Assembly: GCF_026898095.1 (NCBI RefSeq)
Contig: NZ_CP114015.1
Span: 558,001-622,000, forward strand
Direction: 5' to 3'
Source: Arthrobacter sp. ATA002
Lineage (GTDB): Bacteria; Actinomycetota; Actinomycetes; Actinomycetales; Micrococcaceae
Length of the DNA stretch: 64,000 nucleotides
In this document: piece after piece, positions 47,631-56,183 of the stretch
Position numbering within the stretch: the first letter of the stretch is position 1
Layout: every line of letters begins with the position of its first letter
The notes under the pieces: generated by a model
Database searches by the model: none
The model's input: only the letters and a program-made list of their open reading frames with translations
What the model was told of the DNA's origin: nothing
Made by a program: the position numbers and the translations under genes

Positions 47631-48266
47631 ATGAAACAGAACCTTTTCGGGCAGCAGCTTGCATCCCTTCGGCGCCCGTGGCGGGTGGTCGACATTGTGG
47701 TCGCCTCAGTGCTGGCCGTGGCCGTTGGCGTCATTTTCTGGGCCTGGTCACTGGGCTACGCGGGTGTTGAAGCCCTGATTCTGGCCTTTCCGCCGCTGGG
47801 CGGCCTGTACACCGGAGGCTGGCTGATCGCCGGCGTCCTGGGCGCACTGATCATCCGCAAGCCCGGGGCCGCCATTTACTGTGAAGTCCTTGCGTCAGCC
47901 GTGTCCGGGGTGCTCGGCACCCAGTTCGGTTTGTCCGTGCTGCTCTCCGGATTCATTCAGGGCCTCGGCGCGGAGCTGGTATTCCTGGCCTTCCTCTATG
48001 TCCGGTACACGCTGCCGGTGGCGGTGCTGGCCGGCCTTGTCTCGGGCGTTTTCCTGGGCGCGAGCGAGAGCATCCTGTACAAGCCGGAATGGGCCTTCCA
48101 ATGGCAGGCCCTGTACACGCTGTTCGCTGCCGTATCGGGGGCCTTACTTGCCGGTCTTGGGTCGTGGCTGATAGCCAGGGCCCTGGCCCGCACCGGCGTG
48201 CTTGCTTCCTTCGCGTCGGGACGGGCGGCGGAGGCGGACTCCGCTGCACGGTCCAATGTCCCGTAG
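47631..48266 (+). CDS. ykoE: ECF transporter S component, thiamine/HMP-specific (YkoE family)
   Basis: 211 residues, about five to six membrane helices. W-R-V-V-D-I-V-V-A-S-V-L-A-V-A-V-G and F-P-P-L-G-G-L-Y-T-G are typical of YkoE, the substrate-specific subunit that binds thiamine or its hydroxymethylpyrimidine precursor. It is controlled by the TPP riboswitch upstream and followed by the ATPase and T subunits, an intact ykoEDC order. Confidence 0.9.
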   Translation: MKQNLFGQQLASLRRPWRVVDIVVASVLAVAVGVIFWAWSLGYAGVEALILAFPPLGGLYTGGWLIAGVLGALIIRKPGAAIYCEVLASAVSGVLGTQFGLSVLLSGFIQGLGAELVFLAFLYVRYTLPVAVLAGLVSGVFLGASESILYKPEWAFQWQALYTLFAAVSGALLAGLGSWLIARALARTGVLASFASGRAAEADSAARSNVP

Positions 48267-49769
48267 TTCCATCCCGGCCGCAGCCCCGGTGGCGGTCCGC
48301 GCCCGGGATTACAGCTGGCGGCACGCCGGGCGGAGCACTCCGGCCATCTCATCCCTGACGCTGGACATCGCGCCCGGCGAAAAGGTGCTGCTGCTCGGCG
48401 CGTCCGGTGCCGGCAAATCCACGCTGCTCCACGCCCTGGCCGGAGTTCTCGGCGAAGGCTCCGGCCCCGATGCCGCGGGCGAGGAGCACGGTACCCTGAC
48501 GCTGGACGGAGTCGCCCCGCTGAAGGCCCGCGGCCGGGCCGGTCTCGTACTGCAGGACCCTGAATCCCAGCTGGTGCTGTCCCGGGTGGGCGACGAAGCA
48601 GCCTTCGGGGCCGAGAACCTGCGGGTGCCGCCGCAGGAAATTTGGGAGCGGGTCCGTACCAGCCTGGACGACGTCGGCCTGCGGGTGCCGCTGCATCATT
48701 CCACCGCCGCATTATCCGGCGGGCAGAAGCAGCGCCTGGCACTGGCCTCGGTGCTGGCGATGGGCCCGGGGCTGCTGCTGCTCGACGAACCCACCGCCAA
48801 CCTGGACCCGGCTGGCGTACTGGAGGTGCGTGCCGCCGTCGAACGCGTCCTGGAACGCACGGGAGCCACGCTCATTGTGGTCGAACACCGGGTGTCGGTC
48901 TGGGCCGGCATTGTGGACCGGGTGGTGGTGCTGGCCGCCGACGGCGGAATCCTCGCCGACGGTCCGCCCGCGCAGGTCCTCACCGCCGAGTCCCACCGGA
49001 CACTTCTTTCCGACGCAGGCGTATGGCTGCCCGGCGCCCGCCCCGCGGTCAGCGGCCCCGCGGCCGGCGCGCCGGGCGGACAGCTGCTGGAAGCCCGCGG
49101 ACTCGGCGCCGGCCGGAACAAACGTTCCCCGGCCGTGGTGACCGGCGTGGACCTGGCACTTCAGGCCGGAACTGCGCTGGGCATCACCGGCCCCAACGGA
49201 GCCGGCAAGTCAACGCTGGCGCTCACCCTGGGCGGGCTGCTGAAGCCCGTGGCCGGAACCCTGCGGGCTAATCCCGCGCTGGCCGGTTCCGCCGGAACCG
49301 ACCCCGGACGGTGGAAGTCGACCGAGCTGGTAACCCGCATCGGGACCGTTTTCCAGGAACCGGAGCATCAGTTCCTGGCGGCAACGGTGCAGGAGGAACT
49401 GGCTTTGGCCCCCGGCGCACGCGCCGGATGACCGAGGCACAGGTCACGGACCTGGTTCATTCCCTGGCCGAGCGGCTGCGGCTCACCGCGCTGCTGGGGG
49501 CCAATCCGTTTACCCTCTCGGGCGGGGAGAAGCGCCGCCTGTCGGTGGCTACCATGATCGCCACCGATCCGGCCGTCCTGCTCCTGGACGAGCCCACATT
49601 CGGCCAGGACGCCAACACCTGGGCCGAACTCGTTTCGCTGCTCCGCACGCTGGTTGCGGAGGGCACGGCGGTGGTTTCAGTGACCCACGACGCCGAGTTC
49701 CTGGCGGCACTGGGCGGAAACCTCCTGCGCGTGGAGCACGGCACGGCCCGGAAGGCGGCACTGCTGTGA
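48256..49769 (+). CDS. ykoD: ECF transporter ATP-binding protein with two ATPase domains, YkoD type (frameshifted near 49410)
   Basis: About 505 codons. First ATPase: Walker A G-A-S-G-A-G-K-S-T, signature L-S-G-G-Q-K-Q-R, Walker B L-L-L-L-D-E-P. Second ATPase: Walker A G-P-N-G-A-G-K-S-T, then, after a frame break, F-T-L-S-G-G-E-K-R-R-L-S and L-L-L-D-E-P-T-F-G-Q-D. One base is missing in the CCCCC near 49408-49413. The ATG at 48256 overlaps ykoE by 11 bases. It energises thiamine or precursor uptake with YkoE and YkoC. Confidence 0.88.
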
Positions 49770-50626
49770 AACCGGCGGCGGACCTCAACCCGCGGGAACC
49801 GGGCTCCCAGCCGCGGCAGGACGGGCCCACCGACCTGCGCAATCCCTCCCGGCGGCAGGCCGGGACGCTGCTGGAGCGGGCCAACCCACTGTCCAAGCTG
49901 GCCGCCGCAGCGGCGCTGACGCTGGCCGTGCTGGTAAGCGTGGACTGGGTCAGCTCGTCGCTGGTCCTGGCCGGGGAACTTCTGCTGCTGCCGCTGCTGC
50001 GGATTCCGCCGCTGACCCTGCTGAAACGTATTTGGCCGCTGATCGGTGCTGCCTTGATCGGCGCCTGGGGAACGGCGCTGCTGGCCGAAAAAACCGGAGA
50101 GGTGCTGCTGGACGCCGGTCCGCTGCTGTTCACTTCCGATTCGGTGGCCGCCGGAATCGCCATTGGACTCCGCGGCCTCGCGATCGCGCTGCCCGGGATT
50201 TACCTGCTGGTCTCCACCGACCCGACGGACCTCGCGGACGCCCTGGCGCAGAAACTGCGCCTGCCGCACCGTTTTGTGCTGGGAGCGCTGGCTGCCATGC
50301 GCCTGGTCGGGCTGCTGGTGGAGGAGTGGCAGAGCCTGGGCATGGCCCGGCACGCACGCGGGATAGGTGCAGATGCCGGGCCCCTGGCCCGGGCGCGGTC
50401 GTTCCTGGGCCAGTCGGTGGCGCTGCTGGTCCAGGCGGTGAGACGCGCCACCCGGCTCGCGGCGGCCATGGAGGCGCGGGGCTTCGGCAGCGGGGACCGG
50501 ACCTGGGCGCGGACCTCGGTGTTTACCAGCCTGGATTTCTGGGTCACCCTGTACGGGGTGGTCCTCGCCGGGGCCGCTCTGACCGCCGCCGTGCTGGCCG
50601 GAACCTTCAACTTCATCCTGACCTAA
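49766..50626 (+). CDS. ykoC: ECF transporter T component (YkoC family)
   Basis: 286 residues. After a polar N-terminus with N-P-L-S-K-L-A-A-A-A-A-L (the family N-P-x-x-K-L motif), there are five to six membrane helices and the coupling helices with A-R-H-A-R-G-I-G and A-M-E-A-R-G-F-G, the paired A-R-G boxes that contact the ATPases. The GTG start overlaps the ykoD stop by four bases. Confidence 0.9.
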   Translation: MKPAADLNPREPGSQPRQDGPTDLRNPSRRQAGTLLERANPLSKLAAAAALTLAVLVSVDWVSSSLVLAGELLLLPLLRIPPLTLLKRIWPLIGAALIGAWGTALLAEKTGEVLLDAGPLLFTSDSVAAGIAIGLRGLAIALPGIYLLVSTDPTDLADALAQKLRLPHRFVLGALAAMRLVGLLVEEWQSLGMARHARGIGADAGPLARARSFLGQSVALLVQAVRRATRLAAAMEARGFGSGDRTWARTSVFTSLDFWVTLYGVVLAGAALTAAVLAGTFNFILT

Positions 50627-50646
50627 CCCGTCAGCAGGCCTGTCCG

Positions 50647-50682
50647 CGGGCCGGGTGCACGGGCCGGGTGCACGGGCCGGGT
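50647..50682 (+). repeat. 13-bp tandem repeat, 2.8 copies
   Basis: CGGGCCGGGTGCA at 50647-50659 and 50660-50672, then a 10-base partial copy to 50682. It lies in the gap between the convergent ykoC and pabC genes. Confidence 0.9.
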
Positions 50683-50707
50683 CCGCCGGCCCTGCCCGCG
50701 GCCTGCC

Positions 50708-51592
50708 TTAGTCCTCCGTGAGCGCACCGAGCAGCAAGCCGGTGAGTTCCGCGGTCAGCTCCGGCGAGGAACGGATCGGCGTACCGTCGATGGACGTGAC
50801 CGGGGCCAGCAGCCGGATGCTGGAAACCAGCCACACGGCGTCGGCCTCCATGAGGTGCGCCGGTTCCAGCGGGCCGTAGCCGCGGGCCCAGCCGGCCGCT
50901 TCCGCGGCGTCGAACAGGGCCCGCTGGGTGGTCCCGGGCAGGATTCCGCTTTCCAGTTCGGGGGTGAGCAGCATTTTGACGCCGTCTTCCTCCACCGCCA
51001 GGATGACGCTCGATGTCGGGCCTTCCAGGACCTTTCCGTCCGCGGAGGTGAAAATGACGTCGTCGGCGCCGTTGGCCTTCGCGTAGCGCAGGGCCGCCAT
51101 GTTCACGGCGTAGGACAGGGTCTTGGCTCCCAGCAGCAGCCATGGTGCGCGCTCCGCCAGGGTGCTGTCATAGCCCCGGTCCAGCAGCAGCACTGACACG
51201 CCGGCCGCGGTGCGTTCACGCGTGCCGGCGGGCACTGCCGAGGCGGCAACCCACGCCGTGGGGGAGTCTTCCCCGTCCACCCCGCGGGTCAGCAGCAGTT
51301 TCACTACGGCTTCGCCGGGTCCTTCCTGCACCTCCAGTTCCGTGAGCGCCGTTGCCACCGCACGTTCCCAGGCGGAGCGGGCCGGCGGTTCAAGGTCCAG
51401 GGCGCGGGCCGACGACGCCAGCCGGTCCAGATGGGCAGCCATCTTGCGGGCCCTGCCGTCCACCGCCAGCATCGATTCGAAGATGCCGTCGCCGCGGGTC
51501 GCACCCAGATCGGTGGCCATCAGCTGCGGCACGGAAGCGTCCGCAGGGCGGCCTTCGGGGAAAGCGGGATCCAGAAATACCAGAACAGTCAT
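50708..51592 (-). CDS. pabC: Aminodeoxychorismate lyase (class IV aminotransferase fold)
   Basis: 294 residues, PLP-dependent fold type IV. The Schiff-base Lys lies in L-G-A-K-T-L-S-Y-A-V-N-M. The cofactor phosphate site is G-P-T-S-S-V-I, and the N-terminal G-A-T-R-G-D-G-I-F-E-S-M is typical. It would split aminodeoxychorismate into p-aminobenzoate and pyruvate for folate. A branched-chain aminotransferase role is possible for this fold, but a pabB gene 1.6 kb away on the same strand supports PabC. No Shine-Dalgarno; TAGGCT at 51604-51599 sits exactly -12 to -7, indicating a leaderless transcript. Confidence 0.83.
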   Translation of the reverse strand: MTVLVFLDPAFPEGRPADASVPQLMATDLGATRGDGIFESMLAVDGRARKMAAHLDRLASSARALDLEPPARSAWERAVATALTELEVQEGPGEAVVKLLLTRGVDGEDSPTAWVAASAVPAGTRERTAAGVSVLLLDRGYDSTLAERAPWLLLGAKTLSYAVNMAALRYAKANGADDVIFTSADGKVLEGPTSSVILAVEEDGVKMLLTPELESGILPGTTQRALFDAAEAAGWARGYGPLEPAHLMEADAVWLVSSIRLLAPVTSIDGTPIRSSPELTAELTGLLLGALTED

Positions 51593-51598
51593 AGTCCC

Positions 51599-51604
51599 AG
51601 CCTA
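51599..51604 (-). promoter_or_regulatory. -10 hexamer for a leaderless pabC transcript
   Basis: On the minus strand TAGGCT spans -12 to -7 relative to the ATG at 51592, with GGGACT between. It overlaps the left arm of the palindrome at 51601-51627. Confidence 0.55.
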
Positions 51605-51627
51605 GTTTGCCGCAGCGGCAGACTAGG
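51601..51627. promoter_or_regulatory. 27-bp near-perfect palindrome in the pabC/cls divergent promoter
   Basis: Left arm CCTAGTTTGCCGC (51601-51613) and right arm GCGGCAGACTAGG (51615-51627) are complementary at 12 of 13 positions around a single A. Each arm runs into a TAGGCT -10-like hexamer, minus strand 51604-51599 for pabC and plus strand 51624-51629 toward cls. It could be a regulator site or a symmetrical divergent promoter. Confidence 0.6.
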
Positions 51628-51660
51628 CTGGGGGCTAGGATCTGCTGATGGGAGCGTCGT

Positions 51661-53136
51661 GTGTGGGTGGCATTAACCGGTTCAGCGCTGCCCGTTTGGG
51701 TTGCCGGCGCCCTGACGATCCTCGATTACGCCATCCGTATTATTGCGCTGGGCGTGGTTCCGGGCAACCGGCGCCCCACCACGGCCATGGCCTGGCTGCT
51801 GTGCATTTTCTTCCTTCCGGTGCCGGGAATCATCCTGTTCCTGCTCTTTGGTAATTTCCGGCTGTCCGAACACCGGGTCAAGCGCCAGGCGGAAGTCAAC
51901 CGGGCGGTGCGTGAAAACACGCGGGAACTCGAAGCCGAGGGCAGCCGCTATTCCGGGCCGGAATGGGTGGTCCTGGCGACGGAACTGAACCGCCGGCTGG
52001 GTTCCTTCCCCAGCCTGGACGGCAACAAAGTGGAACTGCAGCGGGACTACGACGAGTCAATCGGGGAAATGACCGAGGTGGTCCGGGGCGCGCAAAAGTA
52101 CGTGCACGTCGAGTTCTACATCATGAGCTACGACGACGTCACCCGGGACTTTTTCGCTGCTTTGAAGGAAGCGGCGGCCCGCGGCGTGCGGGTGCGGCTG
52201 CTCTTCGACCACATCGGCACCCTGCGGGTGAAGGGGTACCGGTCGCTGCTCAAGGAACTGCGCAGCACCGACATCCAGTGGCGGCGGATGCTGCCCGTCC
52301 TTCCGGCCCGCGGCCAGTGGCGGCGCCCCGACCTGCGCAACCACCGCAAGATCCTGGTCGTGGACGGCCAGGTGGCCTACACCGGGTCACAGAACCTGGT
52401 GGAACCGTCGTACCGCAAACCCCGCAACCACCGGATGGGCCGCCGGTGGGTGGAGCTGATGGCCCGGCTGGAAGGGCCGGTCGTCGATGAAATCAACGTG
52501 GTGTTCGCGACGGACTGGAACGCGGAAACGGACGAGAACCTCGAACGGGAGCTCAGCCTCTACGAGTGGAACACCCACCCCGGCGGCGTCACCTGCCAGG
52601 TGGTGCCCAGCGGGCCCGGATTCTCCACTGAAAACAACCTCCGCCTCTTCACCTCGCTGATCTATTCGGCGTCGGACCGGATTTCCATCACCAGCCCGTA
52701 CTTCGTTCCCGACGACTCACTGCTGTACGCGATTACGACGGCGGCGCAGCGCGGGGTGCAGGTGGAACTGTTCGTGTCCGAGAAGGGTGACCAGTTTCTG
52801 GTGGACCACGCGCAGCGCTCCTACTACGAGGCGCTGCTGCGGGCCGGTATCCGCATCTATCTGTATCCGAAACCGCTGGTCCTTCACGCCAAGCACTTCA
52901 CCATTGACAACGAAGTGGCCGTCCTGGGGTCCTCGAACATGGACATGCGGTCCTTTTCGCTGAACCTGGAGGTGTCCGTCATGATGTTCGACGGCGACAT
53001 TGTCGCGAAAACCCGGCGGATCGAGGACACCTACCGTTCCATGTCGCGGGAGCTGCTGCTCTCCGACTGGGTTGGCCGTCCGCTGTGGCAGCGGTACGTG
53101 GACAACGTATGCCGGCTGACCGCCACGCTGCAGTAA
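51661..53136 (+). CDS. cls: Cardiolipin synthase (phospholipase D family)
   Basis: 491 residues. Two N-terminal membrane helices are followed by two HxKx4D phospholipase D motifs, H-R-K-I-L-V-V-D near residue 228 and H-A-K-H-F-T-I-D near residue 408. It joins two phosphatidylglycerols (or PG and CDP-DAG) into cardiolipin at the membrane. The GTG at 51661 has GGGAG 6 bases upstream. A TAGGAT at 51636-51641 would start transcription at 51648, giving a 13-base leader. It is divergent from pabC. Confidence 0.92.
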   Translation: MWVALTGSALPVWVAGALTILDYAIRIIALGVVPGNRRPTTAMAWLLCIFFLPVPGIILFLLFGNFRLSEHRVKRQAEVNRAVRENTRELEAEGSRYSGPEWVVLATELNRRLGSFPSLDGNKVELQRDYDESIGEMTEVVRGAQKYVHVEFYIMSYDDVTRDFFAALKEAAARGVRVRLLFDHIGTLRVKGYRSLLKELRSTDIQWRRMLPVLPARGQWRRPDLRNHRKILVVDGQVAYTGSQNLVEPSYRKPRNHRMGRRWVELMARLEGPVVDEINVVFATDWNAETDENLERELSLYEWNTHPGGVTCQVVPSGPGFSTENNLRLFTSLIYSASDRISITSPYFVPDDSLLYAITTAAQRGVQVELFVSEKGDQFLVDHAQRSYYEALLRAGIRIYLYPKPLVLHAKHFTIDNEVAVLGSSNMDMRSFSLNLEVSVMMFDGDIVAKTRRIEDTYRSMSRELLLSDWVGRPLWQRYVDNVCRLTATLQ

Positions 53137-53188
53137 TCCCGGGCCCGTGCCGGGCCGGAGACGGACCGGGGGAGTCCGGGGCCGCGGA

Positions 53189-55276
53189 TCAGTCCGGAAA
53201 CCGGGAGCCCAGGGCACTGAGCACTCCGAAGGCCTTGGCCCGGACTTCCTCCCATTCCGCCGCAGGGTCCGAGTCGGCGGTGACGGCTCCTCCCACCCCC
53301 AGTGTCAGGGAGCTGCCCTGGACACCCAGCGTGCGGATCACCACGGAAAGATCCGCCGCGCCGCTGAGGGAAAACCAGCCCGCGACGCCGGAATAGGGCC
53401 CGCGCGGAGCGCCTTCGAGCCGGTCGAGGATGGCCATGGTGCTGATCTTGGGAGCGCCGGTCATGGATCCGGGCGGGAAAGCGGCGGCCACCGCTTCGGC
53501 CCGGGAGGCCTCGGGAAGCAGCCGGGCGTCCACGGTGCTGACCAGCTGGTGGACCGTGGCGTAGCTTTCCACTGCGAACAGCCGGGGGACCGCAACGGAT
53601 CCGGGAACCGCGGAACGGGACAGGTCATTGCGCAGCAGATCCACGATCATGACGTTTTCGGCGCGGTCCTTCAGCGAGGACACCAGGTCCTCCTCCAGCC
53701 GCCGGTCTTCCTCAGCAGTGGCGCCGCGCGGACGGGTGCCTTCAATGGGTTCGGCGCGCAGCCGCCCGTCGGCGGCGATGGACAGGAAACGCTCCGGTGA
53801 CGTTCCGGCGAGGGTGAAGCTGCCGAACCGCAGCAGGGAGGCAAACGGTGCCGGGCTGCGCTTTCTCAGCTCCCGGTACAGCTCCAGCAGCTGTGCGCCG
53901 TCGGGGGGATTCGGGAGGCGGGCACTGAGGGACGTGGTCAGGCAGACCTCGTAGGAGTTGCCGTCCGTGATCTCCTGCTGGGCGGACCGAACCTTCGCCT
54001 GATAGGAGGTCCGGCTGTCCCGGACGCTGAACTGCGGGGCGGGCGGAGCCGGCCGGCGGGGAAGTCCGGGGCCTGCGCTTACGGCAGCGTGCACGGCCCG
54101 CCGAACCCGGCCGGCCCAGGCGCCGCCGTCGTCGTCCAGCGTCAGCGCGTACAGACAGTCCAGTTCGTGGTCCAGCACCACGGCCCGGCCGGTAAAGAGC
54201 AGGGCGGCGTCCGGGGCGCCGTCCGGGGCCGGAAGGTCGGCGCCGCCGGTCTCACGCTTGAGCTCGTAACCCAGGAAACCCACCCAGCCCAGGGCGAACC
54301 CACAGGGGTAGTCCCGGGGAACGGCGGCCCGTGGCTCGCCCCACACCGTGTCCAGCCACTGGAAAAAGGGTCCGGGCCGGGACACGCTGACCGGCCCGGA
54401 CACTATGGTGGTTACGCCGCCGCGGTGTTCGGCGTACCTGCCGTGCGGGCCGCCGTCGTCGGCCATGATGCTGTACCGGCTGCGCGCGGTGATGTGGGCC
54501 GAGCCGGAGGCAGCCGCGGGCGCCGGGGAAGCCGCGCTGGAACTGTCCAGCCACACCGCGCGGGGCGAATCCGCGTACAGGGCGGCGAACAGTTCCGCCG
54601 GCTCCGGCGGCATCTCCAGCCGGTCCACCCTCACGGCGCCGGCTGCCCCGGCTTCGGGCCGGGACAGCTGAAGCCGGGGCAGCTGCAGGCCGGCCAGGGC
54701 GCGCAGGACGTAACCGGCAGCTTCCGCCGGTGTACCGTGGCGGTGCTGCCGGTCCACGGTAATGTCCGCACGGGCAGCGGCGGGATCCGCGGCGGCCCAG
54801 CGGCGCTCCTGAGCCGCCCACCGCTCCCAGTGCGGCGCGTACGTGTCGCCGTCGCGTTCCAGGGCCTGTTCCCGGCGCAGCCCGGCCGGAGCGGATACCC
54901 AGACAGCGGCGTCCAGCAGGTGCCCCGCTCCGGCGGCGGTGGCGCCGACGCCTTCGAGGATGATGATCTCCGCCGGTGCGGTACTGCGCGGCGGCCCGTA
55001 ACTCCCTGCTTCCCAGTCCCACGCCCGCCACACGGCGGGACGCCCTGCGGCAAGCGGCGCTGCGACCTTTTCACAGTAATAGGCGATGCCCTCAGCCAGG
55101 CCGTCCCAGCCGGGATAAATGTCCTCCAGATGAAAGAGGGACACCCGGTGGTGGGCGCGCAGGGCGGCTGCCAGTTCAATGGCAAGGGTGGTCTTGCCCG
55201 CACCGGAGAAACCGTCGACGGCGATCATCACCGGCAGCGCGGCGGTGCCGGCGGCCGTGGGGGAGGGAGGGGGCAT
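53189..55276 (-). CDS. pabB: Aminodeoxychorismate synthase component I fused to an N-terminal P-loop kinase-like domain
   Basis: 695 residues. Residues 1 to about 200 form a uridine-kinase-like P-loop domain: Walker A G-F-S-G-A-G-K-T at 22-29, H-L-E-D-I-Y-P-G-W-D-G-L, and I-I-L-E-G-V-G-A. From about 210 on it is a chorismate-binding PabB: L-G-W-V-G-F-L-G-Y-E-L-K, E-P-I-E-G-T-R-P-R-G, I-V-D-L-L-R-N-D-L and F-P-P-G-S-M-T-G-A-P-K. The PabB half makes 4-amino-4-deoxychorismate with ammonia or a PabA partner. The kinase-like half replaces the glutaminase domain seen in other PabB fusions; its substrate is unknown. The ATG is reached through the short leader ORF at 55308 (TAATG). Confidence 0.87.
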   Translation of the reverse strand: MPPPSPTAAGTAALPVMIAVDGFSGAGKTTLAIELAAALRAHHRVSLFHLEDIYPGWDGLAEGIAYYCEKVAAPLAAGRPAVWRAWDWEAGSYGPPRSTAPAEIIILEGVGATAAGAGHLLDAAVWVSAPAGLRREQALERDGDTYAPHWERWAAQERRWAAADPAAARADITVDRQHRHGTPAEAAGYVLRALAGLQLPRLQLSRPEAGAAGAVRVDRLEMPPEPAELFAALYADSPRAVWLDSSSAASPAPAAASGSAHITARSRYSIMADDGGPHGRYAEHRGGVTTIVSGPVSVSRPGPFFQWLDTVWGEPRAAVPRDYPCGFALGWVGFLGYELKRETGGADLPAPDGAPDAALLFTGRAVVLDHELDCLYALTLDDDGGAWAGRVRRAVHAAVSAGPGLPRRPAPPAPQFSVRDSRTSYQAKVRSAQQEITDGNSYEVCLTTSLSARLPNPPDGAQLLELYRELRKRSPAPFASLLRFGSFTLAGTSPERFLSIAADGRLRAEPIEGTRPRGATAEEDRRLEEDLVSSLKDRAENVMIVDLLRNDLSRSAVPGSVAVPRLFAVESYATVHQLVSTVDARLLPEASRAEAVAAAFPPGSMTGAPKISTMAILDRLEGAPRGPYSGVAGWFSLSGAADLSVVIRTLGVQGSSLTLGVGGAVTADSDPAAEWEEVRAKAFGVLSALGSRFPD

Positions 55277-55308
55277 TAGCGGGCGGTGCCGGTGACGTCT
55301 CGGTGCAT
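55276..55308 (-). CDS. Ten-codon leader ORF coupled to pabB
   Basis: ATG at 55308 starts a 10-residue peptide (M-H-R-D-V-T-G-T-A-R) whose TAA shares its last A with the pabB ATG. It has no Shine-Dalgarno, and neither does pabB. TAGGCT lies exactly 6 bases upstream, so ribosomes would load on the leaderless end, translate the mini-ORF and restart at pabB. No run of aromatic or regulatory codons is present. Confidence 0.4.
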   Translation of the reverse strand: MHRDVTGTAR

Positions 55309-55314
55309 GCCCCC

Positions 55315-55320
55315 AGCCTA
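55315..55320 (-). promoter_or_regulatory. -10 hexamer upstream of the pabB leader ORF
   Basis: TAGGCT on the minus strand spans -12 to -7 relative to the ATG at 55308. It is the same hexamer, followed by the same TGGG-like discriminator start, as upstream of pabC. Confidence 0.5.
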
Positions 55321-55373
55321 CCGAGTCTCCTGTCCGCCGGGCCCCCTGCCGGCCGGTGCTTAGGCGGCCGGGC

Positions 55374-56177
55374 TTACGCCCAGGCAATCACTTCCCCCGA
55401 AGGCAGCAGGAACCAGCCGTCAGCGGCCTCTGCCCAGCGCTGCCAGCCGGCCGCCATCCGTTGAAGCCCGGCGGAGTCGTTGAGTCCGCGGTCCAGGGCC
55501 TGCCCGGCAAAGGCGGAATGCAGAACCCGGTCCGCCCAACCCCCGCCAAACCATTCCCGGCGCTCCGCGGTGGCGTAGAGCCAGTTCGAGGAGGAGGGCT
55601 CGAACTCCGTGAAGCCCGCCTCCAGGGTCCAGGCCAGGAGCCGCCGTCCGGCGTCGGGCTCCGCTCCGTTGCCCCGGGCAATCCGCTGGTATGTGTCCAT
55701 CCACTCGGTTAGCTCCGGAAGCTCGGGATACCAGCTCATTCCGGCGAAATCCGCATCGCGCACCGCCACGATGCCGCCGGGCCGGGTGACCCGCCGCATC
55801 TCGCGCAGCGCCGCCACCGGGTCGGCCAGATGCTGGAGGACCTGGTGCGCGTGGACCACGTCGAACGTTCCGTCCGGATAATCCAGGTCGTAGACGTTGC
55901 CCGCCGTGAAGCCGATGTTTGTCAATCCGCGCGAGGCGGCGAGCTTCCGGGCGGCGGCCACGACATCCTCGGAAGGATCCAATCCGGTGACCGGTCCCGG
56001 CTCCACCAGGTTGGCGAGGTCAGCCGTGATGCTGCCGGGTCCGCAGCCCACATCCAGCACCGCCATGCCCGGTTCCAGGAAAGGCAGCAGGTAGGCGGCC
56101 GAATCGGCGGCGGTGCGGGCGGCATGAACGCCCACCACGCTGGAATGGTGGCCGTGCGAATACTGTTCGGGAGCCAT
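55374..56177 (-). CDS. Class I SAM-dependent methyltransferase
   Basis: 267 residues. Motif I V-L-D-V-G-C-G-P-G at about 40-48 binds S-adenosylmethionine; the acidic loop T-G-L-D-P-S-E-D and motif post-I F-D-V-V-H-A-H-Q-V-L-Q-H follow. It resembles UbiE/COQ5-type small-molecule methyltransferases. The start M-A-P-E-Q-Y-S-H-G-H-H at 56177 has no Shine-Dalgarno, but TATCCT at exactly -12 to -7 supports leaderless initiation; the frame extends to 56342 without family support. The substrate is unknown. Confidence 0.83.
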   Translation of the reverse strand: MAPEQYSHGHHSSVVGVHAARTAADSAAYLLPFLEPGMAVLDVGCGPGSITADLANLVEPGPVTGLDPSEDVVAAARKLAASRGLTNIGFTAGNVYDLDYPDGTFDVVHAHQVLQHLADPVAALREMRRVTRPGGIVAVRDADFAGMSWYPELPELTEWMDTYQRIARGNGAEPDAGRRLLAWTLEAGFTEFEPSSSNWLYATAERREWFGGGWADRVLHSAFAGQALDRGLNDSAGLQRMAAGWQRWAEAADGWFLLPSGEVIAWA

Positions 56178-56183
56178 ACGAGG

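Noticed and set aside
51648..51854. A leaderless-type ATG at 51648 with TAGGAT at -12 to -7
   Set aside because: Its own frame gives a meaningless Arg/His-rich peptide. The hexamer more likely sets the 13-base leader of cls, though a one-base error joining this ATG to cls cannot be excluded.
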